A stretch of DNA of 33,984 nt, taken from the NCBI GenBank assembly GCA_020349945.1, contig CP070704.1, positions 1,916,660-1,950,643 of the forward strand, in the 5' to 3' direction. Positions 1-8,593 of this stretch are shown here, in pieces (position 1 is the first letter of the stretch; every line of letters begins with the position of its first letter). Under the pieces are notes generated by a model. The model was not told where the DNA came from. It searched no databases and saw nothing but the letters and a program-made list of their open reading frames with translations. Made by a program: the position numbers and the translations under genes. This DNA is from Deltaproteobacteria bacterium. Its GTDB lineage: Bacteria > Desulfobacterota > DSM-4660 > Desulfatiglandales > B25-G16.

Positions 1-553
1 CACTTCTCTCCTGCCCTCTCTCTATTACCTCGACATGGGCAGGATTGGTTGGCCCGTCATCAAGGGTGATGCCCTCTTTTAATCTTTGAACTGAATCATC
101 TGATAGAGGGCCTTCAATAGTTACCTTGTATGTCCTGGGAATATGGTATCGGGGATGCATGAGACGGTAGGCGAGTTCCCCGTCATTGGTGAGGATTAAC
201 AGGCCCTGACTGTCAAAATCCAGGCGCCCAACCGGAAACACCCGCTCTTTGACATCCTTTATCAGGTCCCGGATGATAGGTCTCCCTTCAGGGTCTCGCA
301 GGGTGCTGACATAGCCGAAGGGTTTATGTAACATCACATAGATCTTCCTGGGGGGATCAGGTATGGCCTGACCGTCAACGGTGATGGAATCCACGCCCCA
401 GATTGCCTTTGAGCCAAGGCTTGTTTCCACCCGGCCGTTTACCGTTACCAGACCTGAGGAGATAAGTTCCTCGGCACGCCTTCTGGAGGCAATACCAGCC
501 ATGGAGATAATCTTGTTGAGCCGCTCCTTTCTCCTATTGCCCAACTTCCTCAT
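1..553 (-). CDS. rluB: Pseudouridine synthase RluB-like (3' part outside window)
   Basis: This is the N-terminal 184 codons of an RsuA/RluB/E/F-family pseudouridine synthase, which isomerises a uridine in 23S rRNA (RluB) or a related site. The translation starts MRKLGNRRKERLNKIIS and gives an S4 RNA-binding domain (about residues 10-60, with AGIASRRRAEELI and a VNG turn). The catalytic domain follows, with the family motif GRLDFDSQGLLILTNDG, whose Asp in GRLD is the nucleophile. The chosen ATG (551-553) overlaps the end of scpB by 20 bp, so translation is probably coupled. The gene runs off the left edge, so the C-terminus cannot be judged. RsuA-type activity is possible, but the scpA-scpB-rluB order is common and favours RluB. 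Confidence 0.9.
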   Translation of the reverse strand, partial: MRKLGNRRKERLNKIISMAGIASRRRAEELISSGLVTVNGRVETSLGSKAIWGVDSITVDGQAIPDPPRKIYVMLHKPFGYVSTLRDPEGRPIIRDLIKDVKERVFPVGRLDFDSQGLLILTNDGELAYRLMHPRYHIPRTYKVTIEGPLSDDSVQRLKEGITLDDGPTNPAHVEVIERGQERS

Positions 554-1073
554 CGCCGAGCTCTTCCATCTCCTTTAAGGTGGGAAGCGATGAAAGGTCC
601 TTTAGATCGAAGAACTCAAGAAACTTTCCTGTTGTGCCGTAGATTATTGGCCTGCCCGGTAGGGACTTTCGGCCGAGAATCCTGATGAGTCCCTTTTTGA
701 GCAACATCCTCAGTATTCCTCCCACATCCACGCCCCGCAGCCGCTCAATCTCCTGCCGGATGATGGGTTGCCTGTAAGCAATGATGGCCAATGTCTCGAG
801 TGCTGCCCTGGTTAATCTGGACGGAGTTGTGCTGAGCATTTTGGAGATATACGGCCTAAACCGGGGAAGGGTGCGAAACTGATAGCCCTTGGCTACCTCC
901 CTGATGAGAAAGCTCCTTTTCATCCCTTCATAATCCTTTTTGAGATCCTCAAGCACATCCTTTATCTCTTTGAGATCTTCCTCCGGCAGAAGGGCATGGA
1001 TCTGGCGAGGGGTGAGAGGTTCACTCGCCGCAAAAAGAAGGGACTCTACGATGAGCTTAAGGGAATTGTCCAT
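534..1073 (-). CDS. scpB: Segregation and condensation protein B
   Basis: ScpB is the winged-helix kleisin-associated subunit that, with ScpA and SMC, compacts and segregates the chromosome. The 179-residue product has the usual family length. It carries the typical N-terminus (LKLIVESLLFAASEPL) and the central LETLAIIAYRQPI motif followed by IERLRGVDV near residues 90-115. It lies downstream of scpA with a 48-bp gap and overlaps the start of rluB by 20 bp. No Shine-Dalgarno sequence is visible before the ATG. Instead the gap is filled by a degenerate ACGA/GTAAC-type repeat that also occurs before the amidohydrolase gene near 16020. Confidence 0.95.
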   Translation of the reverse strand: MDNSLKLIVESLLFAASEPLTPRQIHALLPEEDLKEIKDVLEDLKKDYEGMKRSFLIREVAKGYQFRTLPRFRPYISKMLSTTPSRLTRAALETLAIIAYRQPIIRQEIERLRGVDVGGILRMLLKKGLIRILGRKSLPGRPIIYGTTGKFLEFFDLKDLSSLPTLKEMEELGDEEVGQ

Positions 1074-1078
1074 TGGTT

Positions 1079-1106
1079 AACTGTTACTGGTTGTTCGTTA
1101 CTTGTC
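1079..1106. repeat. Degenerate GTAAC/ACGAAC short repeat between scpA and scpB
   Basis: On the minus strand this reads as tandem-like, imperfect units (AAGTAACGAACAACCAGTAAC) directly before the scpB start. A similar run occurs at 16018-16066 directly before the amidohydrolase start, in the same orientation relative to the gene. Both copies begin GAcAAGTAAC or GAtAAGTAAC. It looks like a low-complexity intergenic repeat family rather than a regulator-binding site, but this rests on two copies only. Confidence 0.4.
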
Positions 1107-1121
1107 TTAAACCAAAAGCGG

Positions 1122-1847
1122 TCAACGGATTGGGGACGTGTTCAACGCCTCAAGTTTAATATCACTACCCACCTTTTCCTGAAAAACAGCAATAGAGCCA
1201 TTCTTTACCAGCTCAAGCAGGGCCAAAAAGGTGGCAATGAGCTCTAACACGGAGGAATCTCCGGAAAAGAGGTCTGTAAAGTATGCATTCCTTTTGCCCC
1301 TCAATTGCCTCATTATCTCGACCATCTTTTTCTTAACAGACCAGGCCTGAGCCCGGAATTTAATAACTACACCGGGATATCTCCTTTTTATGACCTTCCG
1401 AAAGGCATCCATCAAATCATAGAGGTTAACCCTTTCTGCACTGATATCCTCTTCGAACCCCTGTCTTCCATTTATCTCACTACCCCTCTTGAACACATCC
1501 CTGTAGAGAATGTCCCTTGACGCCAAGTGGCTTGCCGCTTCTTGGAGCAGCAGATATTCCCTGAGGGGCCTCAGAATTTCCTCCTTCAGCTCTTCTATCT
1601 CCTCCAGATCCTGCACTTGCCTTGGAAGGAGCATCTTTGATTTGAGGTGCATCAAGGTAGACGCCATTACCAAAAATTCACCGGCAACATTAATATCCAG
1701 TGCCCTCATCAGATCCAGGTATTGAAGATACTGATCGGTAATGGTGGCTATGGGTATATCTGAGATATCTATCTCATTGATCTTTACCAGGTGCAGGAGT
1801 AAATCAAGCGGGCCCTGAAATATCTCAAGTTTTGTCTCAAAGGTCAT
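1122..1847 (-). CDS. scpA: Segregation and condensation protein A (kleisin)
   Basis: ScpA is the kleisin that bridges the SMC head domains and recruits ScpB. The 241-residue protein shows the family N-terminus FEIFQGPLDLLLHLVKINEIDISDIPI (here with FETKLEIFQGP) and a Leu-rich helix (YLQYLDLMRALDINVAGEFL). It has the acidic middle linker (DLEEIEELKEEI) and a C-terminal winged helix (about residues 165-230) with an FLALLELVKNGSIAVFQ motif. The ATG sits 2 bp after the trpS stop codon, so the two genes are translationally coupled. Length and motifs are normal. Confidence 0.96.
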   Translation of the reverse strand: MTFETKLEIFQGPLDLLLHLVKINEIDISDIPIATITDQYLQYLDLMRALDINVAGEFLVMASTLMHLKSKMLLPRQVQDLEEIEELKEEILRPLREYLLLQEAASHLASRDILYRDVFKRGSEINGRQGFEEDISAERVNLYDLMDAFRKVIKRRYPGVVIKFRAQAWSVKKKMVEIMRQLRGKRNAYFTDLFSGDSSVLELIATFLALLELVKNGSIAVFQEKVGSDIKLEALNTSPIR

Positions 1848-1849
1848 GA

Positions 1850-2833
1850 CTAGATCTTAACAACCTCTCTCACCTCTTCCATGGTCTCTTGGGCAATCTT
1901 ACGTGCCTTTTTATTACCCTCATGAATAATATCTTCTATAAGCTGGGGGTTGCCCTCCAGCTCCTTCCTCTTCTCTCTTAACGGTTCCAGGGCCTTATTG
2001 AGGTTCGATGCCATGATCTGCTTACACTCCACGCACCCTATGGTCGCCCTACGACACGCCTCGTCGATCTCCTTTACCTTTTCCTTATCCGTATATAACT
2101 CATGAAAGGTAAAGACATTACAGAAATCCGGCCTGCCGGGATCAGATCTCCTGGCCCTCTGGGGATCGGTAATCATGCCAGCTACCGTTTTGCTTACTAC
2201 CTCTTGTGGGTCAGAGATAAATATGGCATTGTTGTAGCTGTTACTCATCTTTCTCCTGTCAGTACCGAGTATCTTGGCCTCTGGCGCCAGCAGGGTCTCC
2301 GGCAAGGGAAAAATATTTGAATAGAAGTGATTGAAACGCCGGGCTATCTCCCGTGTCAACTCAACATGAGCGCTCTGATCCTCTCCTACGGGCACCCCGT
2401 TTGCCTTATACATCAGGATGTCAGCAGCCTGGAGAACCGGATAGCCCAAAAAGCCGTAGGTATAAAGGTCCCTCTGGGCCATTTCCTTGAGCTGCTCCTT
2501 ATAGGTCGGGTTTCTCTCCAGCCATGGAAGCGGTGTAAACATAGAAAGAATCAGATGAAGCTCCGCATGTTCCTTTATGCTCGACTGAACAAAGATCACC
2601 GATTCCTCCGGGCTGAGACCAACTGCGACCCAGTCAATCAGTATATCCTTGATAGTCTCTTTGATAATCTCCGGATGTTCGTATTCACTTGTTAGGGCAT
2701 GCCAGTCGGCGATAAAATAGAAGCATTGGTAATCCCTTTGAAGGGAGCGCCAGTTATTCAGTGCCCCATGGATGTGTCCAAGATGTAGCTTCCCGGTTGG
2801 CCTCATGCCGCTCACGATTCTCTTTTTCTCCAT
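1850..2833 (-). CDS. trpS: Tryptophanyl-tRNA synthetase
   Basis: TrpS charges tRNA-Trp with tryptophan at the expense of ATP. It is a class I synthetase of 327 residues, normal for bacteria. The HIGH-type signature appears as HLGHIHG near residue 17. The KMSKS-type signature appears as KMSNS near residue 195, inside GTDRRKMSNSYNN. The mid-protein segment GYPVLQAADILMYKANGVPVGEDQ is a tryptophan-site hallmark. A GGAGG ribosome site lies 8 nt before the ATG. The gene is the third member of the nuclease-CCA enzyme-trpS-scpA-scpB-rluB operon. Confidence 0.97.
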   Translation of the reverse strand: MEKKRIVSGMRPTGKLHLGHIHGALNNWRSLQRDYQCFYFIADWHALTSEYEHPEIIKETIKDILIDWVAVGLSPEESVIFVQSSIKEHAELHLILSMFTPLPWLERNPTYKEQLKEMAQRDLYTYGFLGYPVLQAADILMYKANGVPVGEDQSAHVELTREIARRFNHFYSNIFPLPETLLAPEAKILGTDRRKMSNSYNNAIFISDPQEVVSKTVAGMITDPQRARRSDPGRPDFCNVFTFHELYTDKEKVKEIDEACRRATIGCVECKQIMASNLNKALEPLREKRKELEGNPQLIEDIIHEGNKKARKIAQETMEEVREVVKI

Positions 2834-2862
2834 TCTTCAGTCCTCCAGATGTGCATGTTTGA

Positions 2863-5526
2863 TCAATTGTTAAGCAGGCTCCCGAATCTGTCCTTTACAA
2901 ATTCAATCTCATCGTCCCTGGTGCTCACATCACCCTCCAGCTTGGCCTCCAGGATGCCCTCAAGTATCTCCTTAAAAAAGGGGCCAGGCTTATAACCCAT
3001 AGCAATGAGATCCTTGCCCTTTAAAAGGACCTCCGTTCCTCTCAGCTTGGTAAAAAAGGTTGATATGGATCTCTTTATCTTTTCGCTCCTGGTCTTGGCC
3101 ATGCCATAAAGCAAGGTCTCAGTGGGAAGTGCTGAGAGAATCCTGTAAAGAGAGTACCTTTTCTTATCCTTCAGATTATAAAGTTCTTCTAAGACGCGTC
3201 TTGCCTCCTTGCGAGTGGAAATCATACCTACCATCTCTTTTTCGTCGACCTGCAGCCTGCCAACTAAGTTCTCGAAGGCATCATCGCTCAAACAAGAGGT
3301 TAAACCGAGAAAGTACACCTTCCATGGCTCATAGGCAATACCCAGGTAAAGGAGATCAAACCATACCAGGATCCCCTTTATTTCCTTCAGGATACTTCTT
3401 ACCTCCTCGGTAAGCCTCAGCTCGGGAGAGATAAACTTCAGAAGACCGTATCCATCCATTCGCCCTATTGGCCCCATGGGATCTTCTTCCTTTAAAATCA
3501 TCTGTAGTTCGACGAAAAGCCTTTGGCCAGAGAGATTTTCAAAACAGCGCAAACTGACGGCATTTTGAATCAGGGTCTCCGTGAGTCTGCCTATTCTGAA
3601 GCCGAACCGCTGTTCAAATCTTATGGCCCTCAAGATCCTCGTGGGATCTTCAACAAAACTGAGGCTATGAATGACCCTTAAAGTACGCTCTTTCATATCC
3701 CTCATGGCCCCAAAATAATCTATAAGGCTGCCATAATGCCCCTTATTAACCTGAACGGCCAGGGTATTGATGGTAAAATCCCTTCTAAAGAGATCCCTCC
3801 TCAAGGAACTCAGCTTCACCTCAGGCAGCGCAGCAGGTGATTCGTAGTGCTCCATCCTGGCAGTTGCAACATCTATCTTAAAGCCATCAGGCATTGTGAG
3901 GACAGCTGTCCCAAACTTAGGATAGCTCCTCATCTCGGCGCCAAGATGAGAGGCAGCGGTCTTAGCAAACCTGATGCCATCCCCCTCGATAACGATGTCC
4001 ACGTCAAGATTTTCCCTTTTTAGGATAACGTCCCTTACGAGACCACCCACCAGATAGGCATTATAATCAAGCCTGTCGGCTATCCCTCCCAAATCCTTTA
4101 ATAACTTTACTATCTTATCGGGTAACCGTTCCTTGAGTAAATTTCCGATGTTCTTCTTCCGAATGAACCTCGGAACCTCCCCCTCTGAATCATAAACAAA
4201 CTCGGGTGTAGATGACCTCTCTATCAATATATTTAAAAGGTCTGTCCTTGTGATAACTCCAATCAGCTGGCTATCTCTTAGTACCGGTAGGATTCCGACC
4301 TTGTTACTGATAATCAAGTCCTGTATCTCCTTCAAGGTGGCCTCAGGTCCTACGTGGTAGAATTCCACATTCATGTACTCCTTTATGGGCCTTATCTCAA
4401 GGCCCAGGGAAATGGCCCTATCCGCCACCTGCCTGGAGGTATATCCCTTCAGCTTCCCCTCTTCATCAACAATCATCAAGAAGTTGATATTGTAGCGGGC
4501 TAAGGTATCATGTGCCTCTCTGATGGTGGCCTCAGGTGATATATGGATGACCGGAGAGCTCATCATATCCTTGGCCAATCTCTCAAAATCTATCCGCCTC
4601 AAAAGCATGTTGTGAAGATCTTCCTCTGCCTGGATCAGGGTTCTTTCGGTGATTGTAGCTGAGGCAGCCTGCGGATGCCCTCCACCGCCAAATTCAAAGG
4701 CAATCTCAGCAACATTTACCTCCGGAATCCTGCTCCTGGCCACCAGATAGACCCTATTTTCCATCTGGGCGAGGCCAAAGATGACATTGAGATTCTCCAT
4801 CTCCATAAACTTTTGAACCAGTACGGCAAAGTCACCGATATACCTGTCACTTTTGGCCTTGGCTATGACTACCTCCACACCATTGATATTGTTTCTGGTA
4901 GCCGAGGCCATCAGGTCATTCAAGAGCCACACCTGCTCAGCGGTCAGCTCTCTGGTTAACATATCGGAGATTGTATTGAGGGATGCCCCCTGCTCTAATA
5001 ACCAGGCAGCAGCCTCATAATCTTCTGCCTTTGTAGAGGAAAAGGTAAAAGAGCCAGTATCCTCATAGATACCGAGTGACATCAGGGTTGCCTCATCAGG
5101 GGTAACCGTAATCCCCCTTTCCCTTAGTATCTCCGTCATTGTGGATATGCCTGCCCCCCGTTCCTGGATAACCTCGAAATCACCCTTGATGTCATCATTA
5201 GACGGGGGGTGATGATCATATATGTGTATCTCCACATCATCCATGCCCAGGAGTTCCTTAAATTTGCCAATCCGCCTTTTCTGCCGTGTGTCAACCAGGA
5301 TAAGCCTCCTAATGTTCTTTAGATCAACATCCTTGATACGAACGAAATCAAAGAGATAAGAACTGGTGTGCAGAAAAAAATTCCTCAAGTTTTTTTCCTG
5401 GGCACCGGGAAACACAATTATGGCCTCAGGATAAAGCCTTTTGGCAGCCAGCATAGATGCCAGGGAATCAAAGTCGGCATTCACATGCGTGGTAATTACC
5501 TCAAGGTGAGTGGCCTGTTTTTTCAT
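2863..5526 (-). CDS. DHH-CBS-CBS-tRNA nucleotidyltransferase/poly(A) polymerase fusion
   Basis: This 887-residue multidomain protein joins a DHH phosphoesterase to a tRNA nucleotidyltransferase. The DHH/DHHA1 part (about residues 8-300) has HVNADFD (14-20), DHH (104-106) and GGGGHPQAA (280-288). Two CBS domains follow (about 320-375 and 383-436). The class II nucleotidyltransferase/poly(A) polymerase head begins with YLVGGLVRD (491-499), has the metal-binding DVD (508-510), then RRDFTINTLAV and EDPTRILRAIRFEQRFGF. The fusion is known in several phyla. CC-adding, A-adding, full CCA-adding or poly(A) activity cannot be told from sequence by eye. The ATG at 5524-5526 overlaps the upstream TAA (TAATGA). 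A GTG nine codons upstream (5553) is the alternative start. Confidence 0.93.
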   Translation of the reverse strand: MKKQATHLEVITTHVNADFDSLASMLAAKRLYPEAIIVFPGAQEKNLRNFFLHTSSYLFDFVRIKDVDLKNIRRLILVDTRQKRRIGKFKELLGMDDVEIHIYDHHPPSNDDIKGDFEVIQERGAGISTMTEILRERGITVTPDEATLMSLGIYEDTGSFTFSSTKAEDYEAAAWLLEQGASLNTISDMLTRELTAEQVWLLNDLMASATRNNINGVEVVIAKAKSDRYIGDFAVLVQKFMEMENLNVIFGLAQMENRVYLVARSRIPEVNVAEIAFEFGGGGHPQAASATITERTLIQAEEDLHNMLLRRIDFERLAKDMMSSPVIHISPEATIREAHDTLARYNINFLMIVDEEGKLKGYTSRQVADRAISLGLEIRPIKEYMNVEFYHVGPEATLKEIQDLIISNKVGILPVLRDSQLIGVITRTDLLNILIERSSTPEFVYDSEGEVPRFIRKKNIGNLLKERLPDKIVKLLKDLGGIADRLDYNAYLVGGLVRDVILKRENLDVDIVIEGDGIRFAKTAASHLGAEMRSYPKFGTAVLTMPDGFKIDVATARMEHYESPAALPEVKLSSLRRDLFRRDFTINTLAVQVNKGHYGSLIDYFGAMRDMKERTLRVIHSLSFVEDPTRILRAIRFEQRFGFRIGRLTETLIQNAVSLRCFENLSGQRLFVELQMILKEEDPMGPIGRMDGYGLLKFISPELRLTEEVRSILKEIKGILVWFDLLYLGIAYEPWKVYFLGLTSCLSDDAFENLVGRLQVDEKEMVGMISTRKEARRVLEELYNLKDKKRYSLYRILSALPTETLLYGMAKTRSEKIKRSISTFFTKLRGTEVLLKGKDLIAMGYKPGPFFKEILEGILEAKLEGDVSTRDDEIEFVKDRFGSLLNN

Positions 5527-6134
5527 TACCTTACCTGATGCCTCCGACGCCACCTGTATGGTTCCTCAAATGGTGGCCTTGGGGATTGCTGAGCAGCCCG
5601 TAAAATCCTCCCCGCAAGCTCAGGAAATCCATTATCCCCGTAATAGGATACGTTCTCATATGCTAATTCGGCCCTGATCAGATGGACAGATAAAAGTTCT
5701 CCATCGACAAATACATGTGCTAGAAGACGGCCATACTTATCACTTTGAAAGGGGAGGTATTCAACAATCCTGGCCTTTCTTACAATATCCATGGTCATTG
5801 CTGCTGCCTTTCGGCCATAGGGCTGATCCTCAAATATCCCGTGTTCTCTGTGGATAATCTCCGGTGCGTCTATGCCTAAGATCCTTATGGGAAGGTCTTT
5901 GTAAAAAAAGGTATCCCCATCATCTGCGCGGATGGCCGACTTGTCCATCTTGATTGGGACAGCAGCTTCCTTATTCGCCCTTTCAGCCCATTGGCCTGAA
6001 TGCCAGTGTCTGAAAGAAAGTAAAAGAATAAATAAGGCGATAAGGCCAGCAGCTACGATATATCTTCTGGAGTAAATCAATGACCTATCCGCCTGTAACG
6101 CCTTTCCAAATCTATCGCTTTTCCTTGTCCCCAT
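5526..6134 (-). CDS. SNase-like (thermonuclease) protein with N-terminal membrane anchor
   Basis: This 202-residue protein has a single hydrophobic segment near residues 26-42 (YIVAAGLIALFILLLSF) after a basic N-terminus. It therefore probably exposes its nuclease domain to the periplasm. The domain (about 65-190) matches staphylococcal nuclease: DGDT (Ca2+-site Asp), RILGIDAPE (equivalents of catalytic Arg35 and Glu43) and DKYGRLLAHVFVDG (equivalent of Arg87). All catalytic residues are present, so it should be an active Ca2+-dependent nuclease. It is the first gene of the minus-strand operon and overlaps the next start through TAATGA. The C-terminus is unusually basic (YRWRRRHQVR). Confidence 0.9.
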   Translation of the reverse strand: MGTRKSDRFGKALQADRSLIYSRRYIVAAGLIALFILLLSFRHWHSGQWAERANKEAAVPIKMDKSAIRADDGDTFFYKDLPIRILGIDAPEIIHREHGIFEDQPYGRKAAAMTMDIVRKARIVEYLPFQSDKYGRLLAHVFVDGELLSVHLIRAELAYENVSYYGDNGFPELAGRILRAAQQSPRPPFEEPYRWRRRHQVR

Positions 6135-6201
6135 AGTATCTTATGCATTTCAATGAAAATCAAATAATTTATGAAACACAGGGACCACAGATAAGTTTAT
6201 A

Positions 6202-6229
6202 TTGACATTTACCCAGCAATTTTTAAACT
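6202..6229 (+). promoter_or_regulatory. Candidate sigma-70 promoter for queF
   Basis: A perfect TTGACA (6202-6207) is separated by 16 bp from TAAACT (6224-6229, 4/6 to TATAAT). It lies 54 bp before the queF ATG, in the divergent gap between the nuclease gene and queF. No preQ1 riboswitch was recognised in the leader. Confidence 0.45.
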
Positions 6230-6282
6230 GATCGGGTGAACGTTCCCTAAGCTACTATCCACGAACATAGGGGGGATCTTAG

Positions 6283-6672
6283 ATGACGGACTATTCACGG
6301 GCATCAGAGGCCAGGGTTGAGATCCCTAAAGGCGCCGGACTAGTTACCTTTCCTGCAAGAGAGCATGCACCCCTGATTGAATGGGAATATCCAGAATTCC
6401 AATCGCTCTGTCCTGTCTCGGAAAGGCATGATCAAGGCGTTGTGACCATACGGTACAAACCCAGAGAAAAAATCCTGGAAAGCAAATCAGTCAGGGATTA
6501 CCTAATGATGTGGAGAAACAAGAGAAACTGGCAGGAATATATCACTGAGGAAATTGCTGACCTGCTCTATAAAACCTGTGAGCCTGACTGGCTGACAGTG
6601 ACGATCAGTTGGGCTGCAAGGGGAGGAATATCGGCTAAAACTACATCCAAAAGGGGAAATGTGCCTTCTTGA
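6283..6672 (+). CDS. queF: 7-cyano-7-deazaguanine (preQ0) reductase, unimodular QueF
   Basis: QueF reduces the nitrile of preQ0 to the amine preQ1 with NADPH in queuosine biosynthesis. The 129-residue protein matches the short, YkvM-like class. The conserved segment FQSLCPVSERHDQG carries the thioimide-forming Cys (about residue 48) and the catalytic Asp (about 55). ESKSVRDYL matches the NADPH-binding signature ESKS-h-K-L-Y with two changes. ARGGIS near the C-terminus is also typical. The usual F-H-E of the substrate pocket is W-Q-E here, so the conserved His is Gln. A GGGGGG-rich ribosome site sits 7-8 nt before the ATG. No other queuosine genes lie nearby. A QueF-like activity with a changed substrate cannot be excluded. 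Confidence 0.88.
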   Translation: MTDYSRASEARVEIPKGAGLVTFPAREHAPLIEWEYPEFQSLCPVSERHDQGVVTIRYKPREKILESKSVRDYLMMWRNKRNWQEYITEEIADLLYKTCEPDWLTVTISWAARGGISAKTTSKRGNVPS

Positions 6673-6697
6673 CTTTGATATCGGCCCTGTTTATATT
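6669..6697 (+). promoter_or_regulatory. Sigma-70 promoter for the dnaJ-like gene
   Basis: TTGACT (6669-6674) and TATATT (6692-6697) are separated by exactly 17 bp, each a 5/6 match to consensus. The -35 box overlaps the queF stop codon, so the co-chaperone gene can be transcribed independently of queF. Confidence 0.65.
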
Positions 6698-6709
6698 ACA
6701 AGTTGTAAT
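6695..6709. promoter_or_regulatory. 15-bp perfect palindrome overlapping the dnaJ-like promoter
   Basis: ATTACAAGTTGTAAT is a perfect 7+1+7 palindrome overlapping the -10 box and extending to about the transcription start. That is the usual place for a repressor operator. It does not match the CIRCE heat-shock operator (TTAGCACTC-N9-GAGTGCTAA). Its regulator is unknown. Confidence 0.45.
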
Positions 6710-6746
6710 TTTACCAAGAATAAAAGGAGATTAGCTTACCATAGAG

Positions 6747-7709
6747 ATGTCAAATAAGGATTACTATAAGACACTTGGGGTAAATAAATCTGCCAGCACT
6801 AATGATATCAAAAAGGCTTACAGGAAGCTGGCGATGAAGTACCACCCTGACAGGAACAAGGAGAACAAGGCCGCTGAGGAGAAATTTAAGGAGGTAAGTG
6901 AGGCCTATGCTGTATTGAGCGACCCAGAGAAGAAAAAACAGTATGATATGTTTGGGGCCGAGGGCTTCCAGCAGAGATACAGCCAAGAGGATATCTTCAG
7001 GAGCTTTGATTTTAGCGATATATTCAGGGAATTTGGCTTTGGCGATATCGGCGGCTCGAAGAGAGGGACAGGTTCAGGCATCTTCAGCCACATCTTCTCT
7101 GGGGCAAGCAAGGGCCCCAGATATAGGGCAAAGGTCGATCCCTTTAGCTCTTTTTTTACTGGCTATGGCGATCAGACTGGGGCCTTGAAGGGCCAGGATC
7201 TAATCTATGAACTGCCCCTACACCTGGAGGATGTTGTCAAGGCCCAGGAAAAGACGATCTCTTATAACTTAGGTGGGGTACATCAACAGATAAAGGTTAA
7301 GGTTCCTGCTGGGATAGCCGATGGCAAGAAATTAAGGCTCGCTGGCAAGGGTCAGCCAGGACCAGCAGGAGGACCCCCAGGAGATCTCTATATTAGGATA
7401 AAGGTCTTGGATCACCCCATCTTCCAGAGGGAAGGGAATGATCTCTACATGAATAGAGAGATAAAATTCTCCGAGGCCGCATTGGGGGCCAAGATTGAGG
7501 TGCCAACCATTGACGGCAAGAGGATGAGCCTTACGATACCAGCCGGGACCCAGAGTGGCTCAAAGATGAGATTGAAAGGGTATGGCATGCCCAGCATGGA
7601 TGGCCGGGGTAGAGGAGATGCATATGTAAAGATACGTATTGCCATACCGAAGAGGGTAAACAACAGACAGAGGGCTATAATAGAAGAGCTCAAAGATCTG
7701 GATCTGTAA
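6747..7709 (+). CDS. DnaJ/CbpA-type (class B) Hsp40 co-chaperone
   Basis: J-domain proteins stimulate DnaK ATPase and hand over unfolded clients. This 320-residue protein has an N-terminal J domain (residues 4-70) with the invariant HPD in KYHPDRN. A Gly/Phe-rich linker follows (about 75-135, repeated [19 protein letters not shown] units). The C-terminus holds the two beta-barrel substrate-binding domains of DnaJ_C (about 150-315, with [21 protein letters not shown] and GDAYVKIRI). The four CxxCxGxG zinc-finger repeats of classic DnaJ are absent, making it CbpA-like. AAGGAG is visible upstream but 17 nt from the ATG, an unusually long spacing. The gene is convergent with the hdr-flx operon, ending 11 bp before it. 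Confidence 0.95.
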   Translation: MSNKDYYKTLGVNKSASTNDIKKAYRKLAMKYHPDRNKENKAAEEKFKEVSEAYAVLSDPEKKKQYDMFGAEGFQQRYSQEDIFRSFDFSDIFREFGFGDIGGSKRGTGSGIFSHIFSGASKGPRYRAKVDPFSSFFTGYGDQTGALKGQDLIYELPLHLEDVVKAQEKTISYNLGGVHQQIKVKVPAGIADGKKLRLAGKGQPGPAGGPPGDLYIRIKVLDHPIFQREGNDLYMNREIKFSEAALGAKIEVPTIDGKRMSLTIPAGTQSGSKMRLKGYGMPSMDGRGRGDAYVKIRIAIPKRVNNRQRAIIEELKDLDL

Positions 7710-7720
7710 AATTCCAACAG

Positions 7721-8593
7721 TCAGTATTCCTGTGGCAACTCAGTAAGCTGGGCTAATGAGAACACAGGACCATCCTTGCATACATATTTCTCGCCGATGT
7801 TGCACCTGCCGCAGGTGCCTATCCCGCACTTCATCCTCATCTCTAGAGATATGATGACCTGCTCGGGTTTAAATCCCAGCCTCTCAAGTACTGGCTGTGT
7901 GAACTTGATCATAATAGGCGGGCCGCAGACAAGGGCGTAGGAATTCTCACCGGTTGTGATCTTTTGCTCCGTGATGGCGGGCACAAAGCCTACATTGTAT
8001 GGCCAGTGCGGATCATCGGTCGCATCAACCGTGATATGGACGTTTACGTCATCCCTCTTTTCCCATTGTTCAAGTTCTTTTCTGTAGAGAAGCAGACCCG
8101 GGGATCGTGCCCCATATACAACGGTAATATCCTTAAATCTATCTCTCTCTTCTGGATGGAGCATGTAGACGATTCCCGCCCTCAAGGTGGTAAATGCAAA
8201 TCCTCCACCGATTACTACCACGCTCTTCCCCTCCATCTTGTCCCAGGGATACCAGTTACCCAATGGTCCCCTGATACCGATGGTATCACCTTCCTTCATA
8301 TGATGGAGGTATCTGGTTACCACCCCGGTCCTGTTAACCGTAAACAAGAGATATCCCTCCTCTGTTGGGGAAGAGGCTATACCGAGTGGTATCTCACCCT
8401 TGCCTGCTACAGAGATCTGGCAGAACTGTCCGGGGATAGAATGAAACCCTTGCTCATCCCCTTTATTGATGAAGGCTACCTTAAAGGTCTTTAAGTTCCT
8501 ATCCTCTGTTTCCGTAATGATCTGCTGAATCCTTGCCGGAAAAGGCAGATATGGATTATCTGACAACCGAAGCTCCTCATTATGATTCTTCAT
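7721..8593 (-). CDS. flxA: FlxA-like FAD/NAD(P)H oxidoreductase subunit
   Basis: This 290-residue protein of the ferredoxin-NADP reductase superfamily resembles FlxA, sulfhydrogenase gamma and PyrK. An FAD-binding barrel is followed by a Rossmann NAD(P)-binding half (VVVIGGGFAFTTLRAGI near 125-140 and ALVCGPPIMIKF near 228). A C-terminal [2Fe-2S] motif follows, C-x4-C-x2-C-xn-C in MKCGIGTCGRCNIGEKYVCKDGP. By family knowledge it exchanges electrons between NADH and the Fe-S partners. Its ATG overlaps the flxB stop as ATGA, so the two are translationally coupled. It is the last gene of the hdrA-flxDCBA operon and points to NAD(H) rather than a hydrogenase as the pyridine-nucleotide-side partner. 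Confidence 0.88.
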   Translation of the reverse strand: MKNHNEELRLSDNPYLPFPARIQQIITETEDRNLKTFKVAFINKGDEQGFHSIPGQFCQISVAGKGEIPLGIASSPTEEGYLLFTVNRTGVVTRYLHHMKEGDTIGIRGPLGNWYPWDKMEGKSVVVIGGGFAFTTLRAGIVYMLHPEERDRFKDITVVYGARSPGLLLYRKELEQWEKRDDVNVHITVDATDDPHWPYNVGFVPAITEQKITTGENSYALVCGPPIMIKFTQPVLERLGFKPEQVIISLEMRMKCGIGTCGRCNIGEKYVCKDGPVFSLAQLTELPQEY

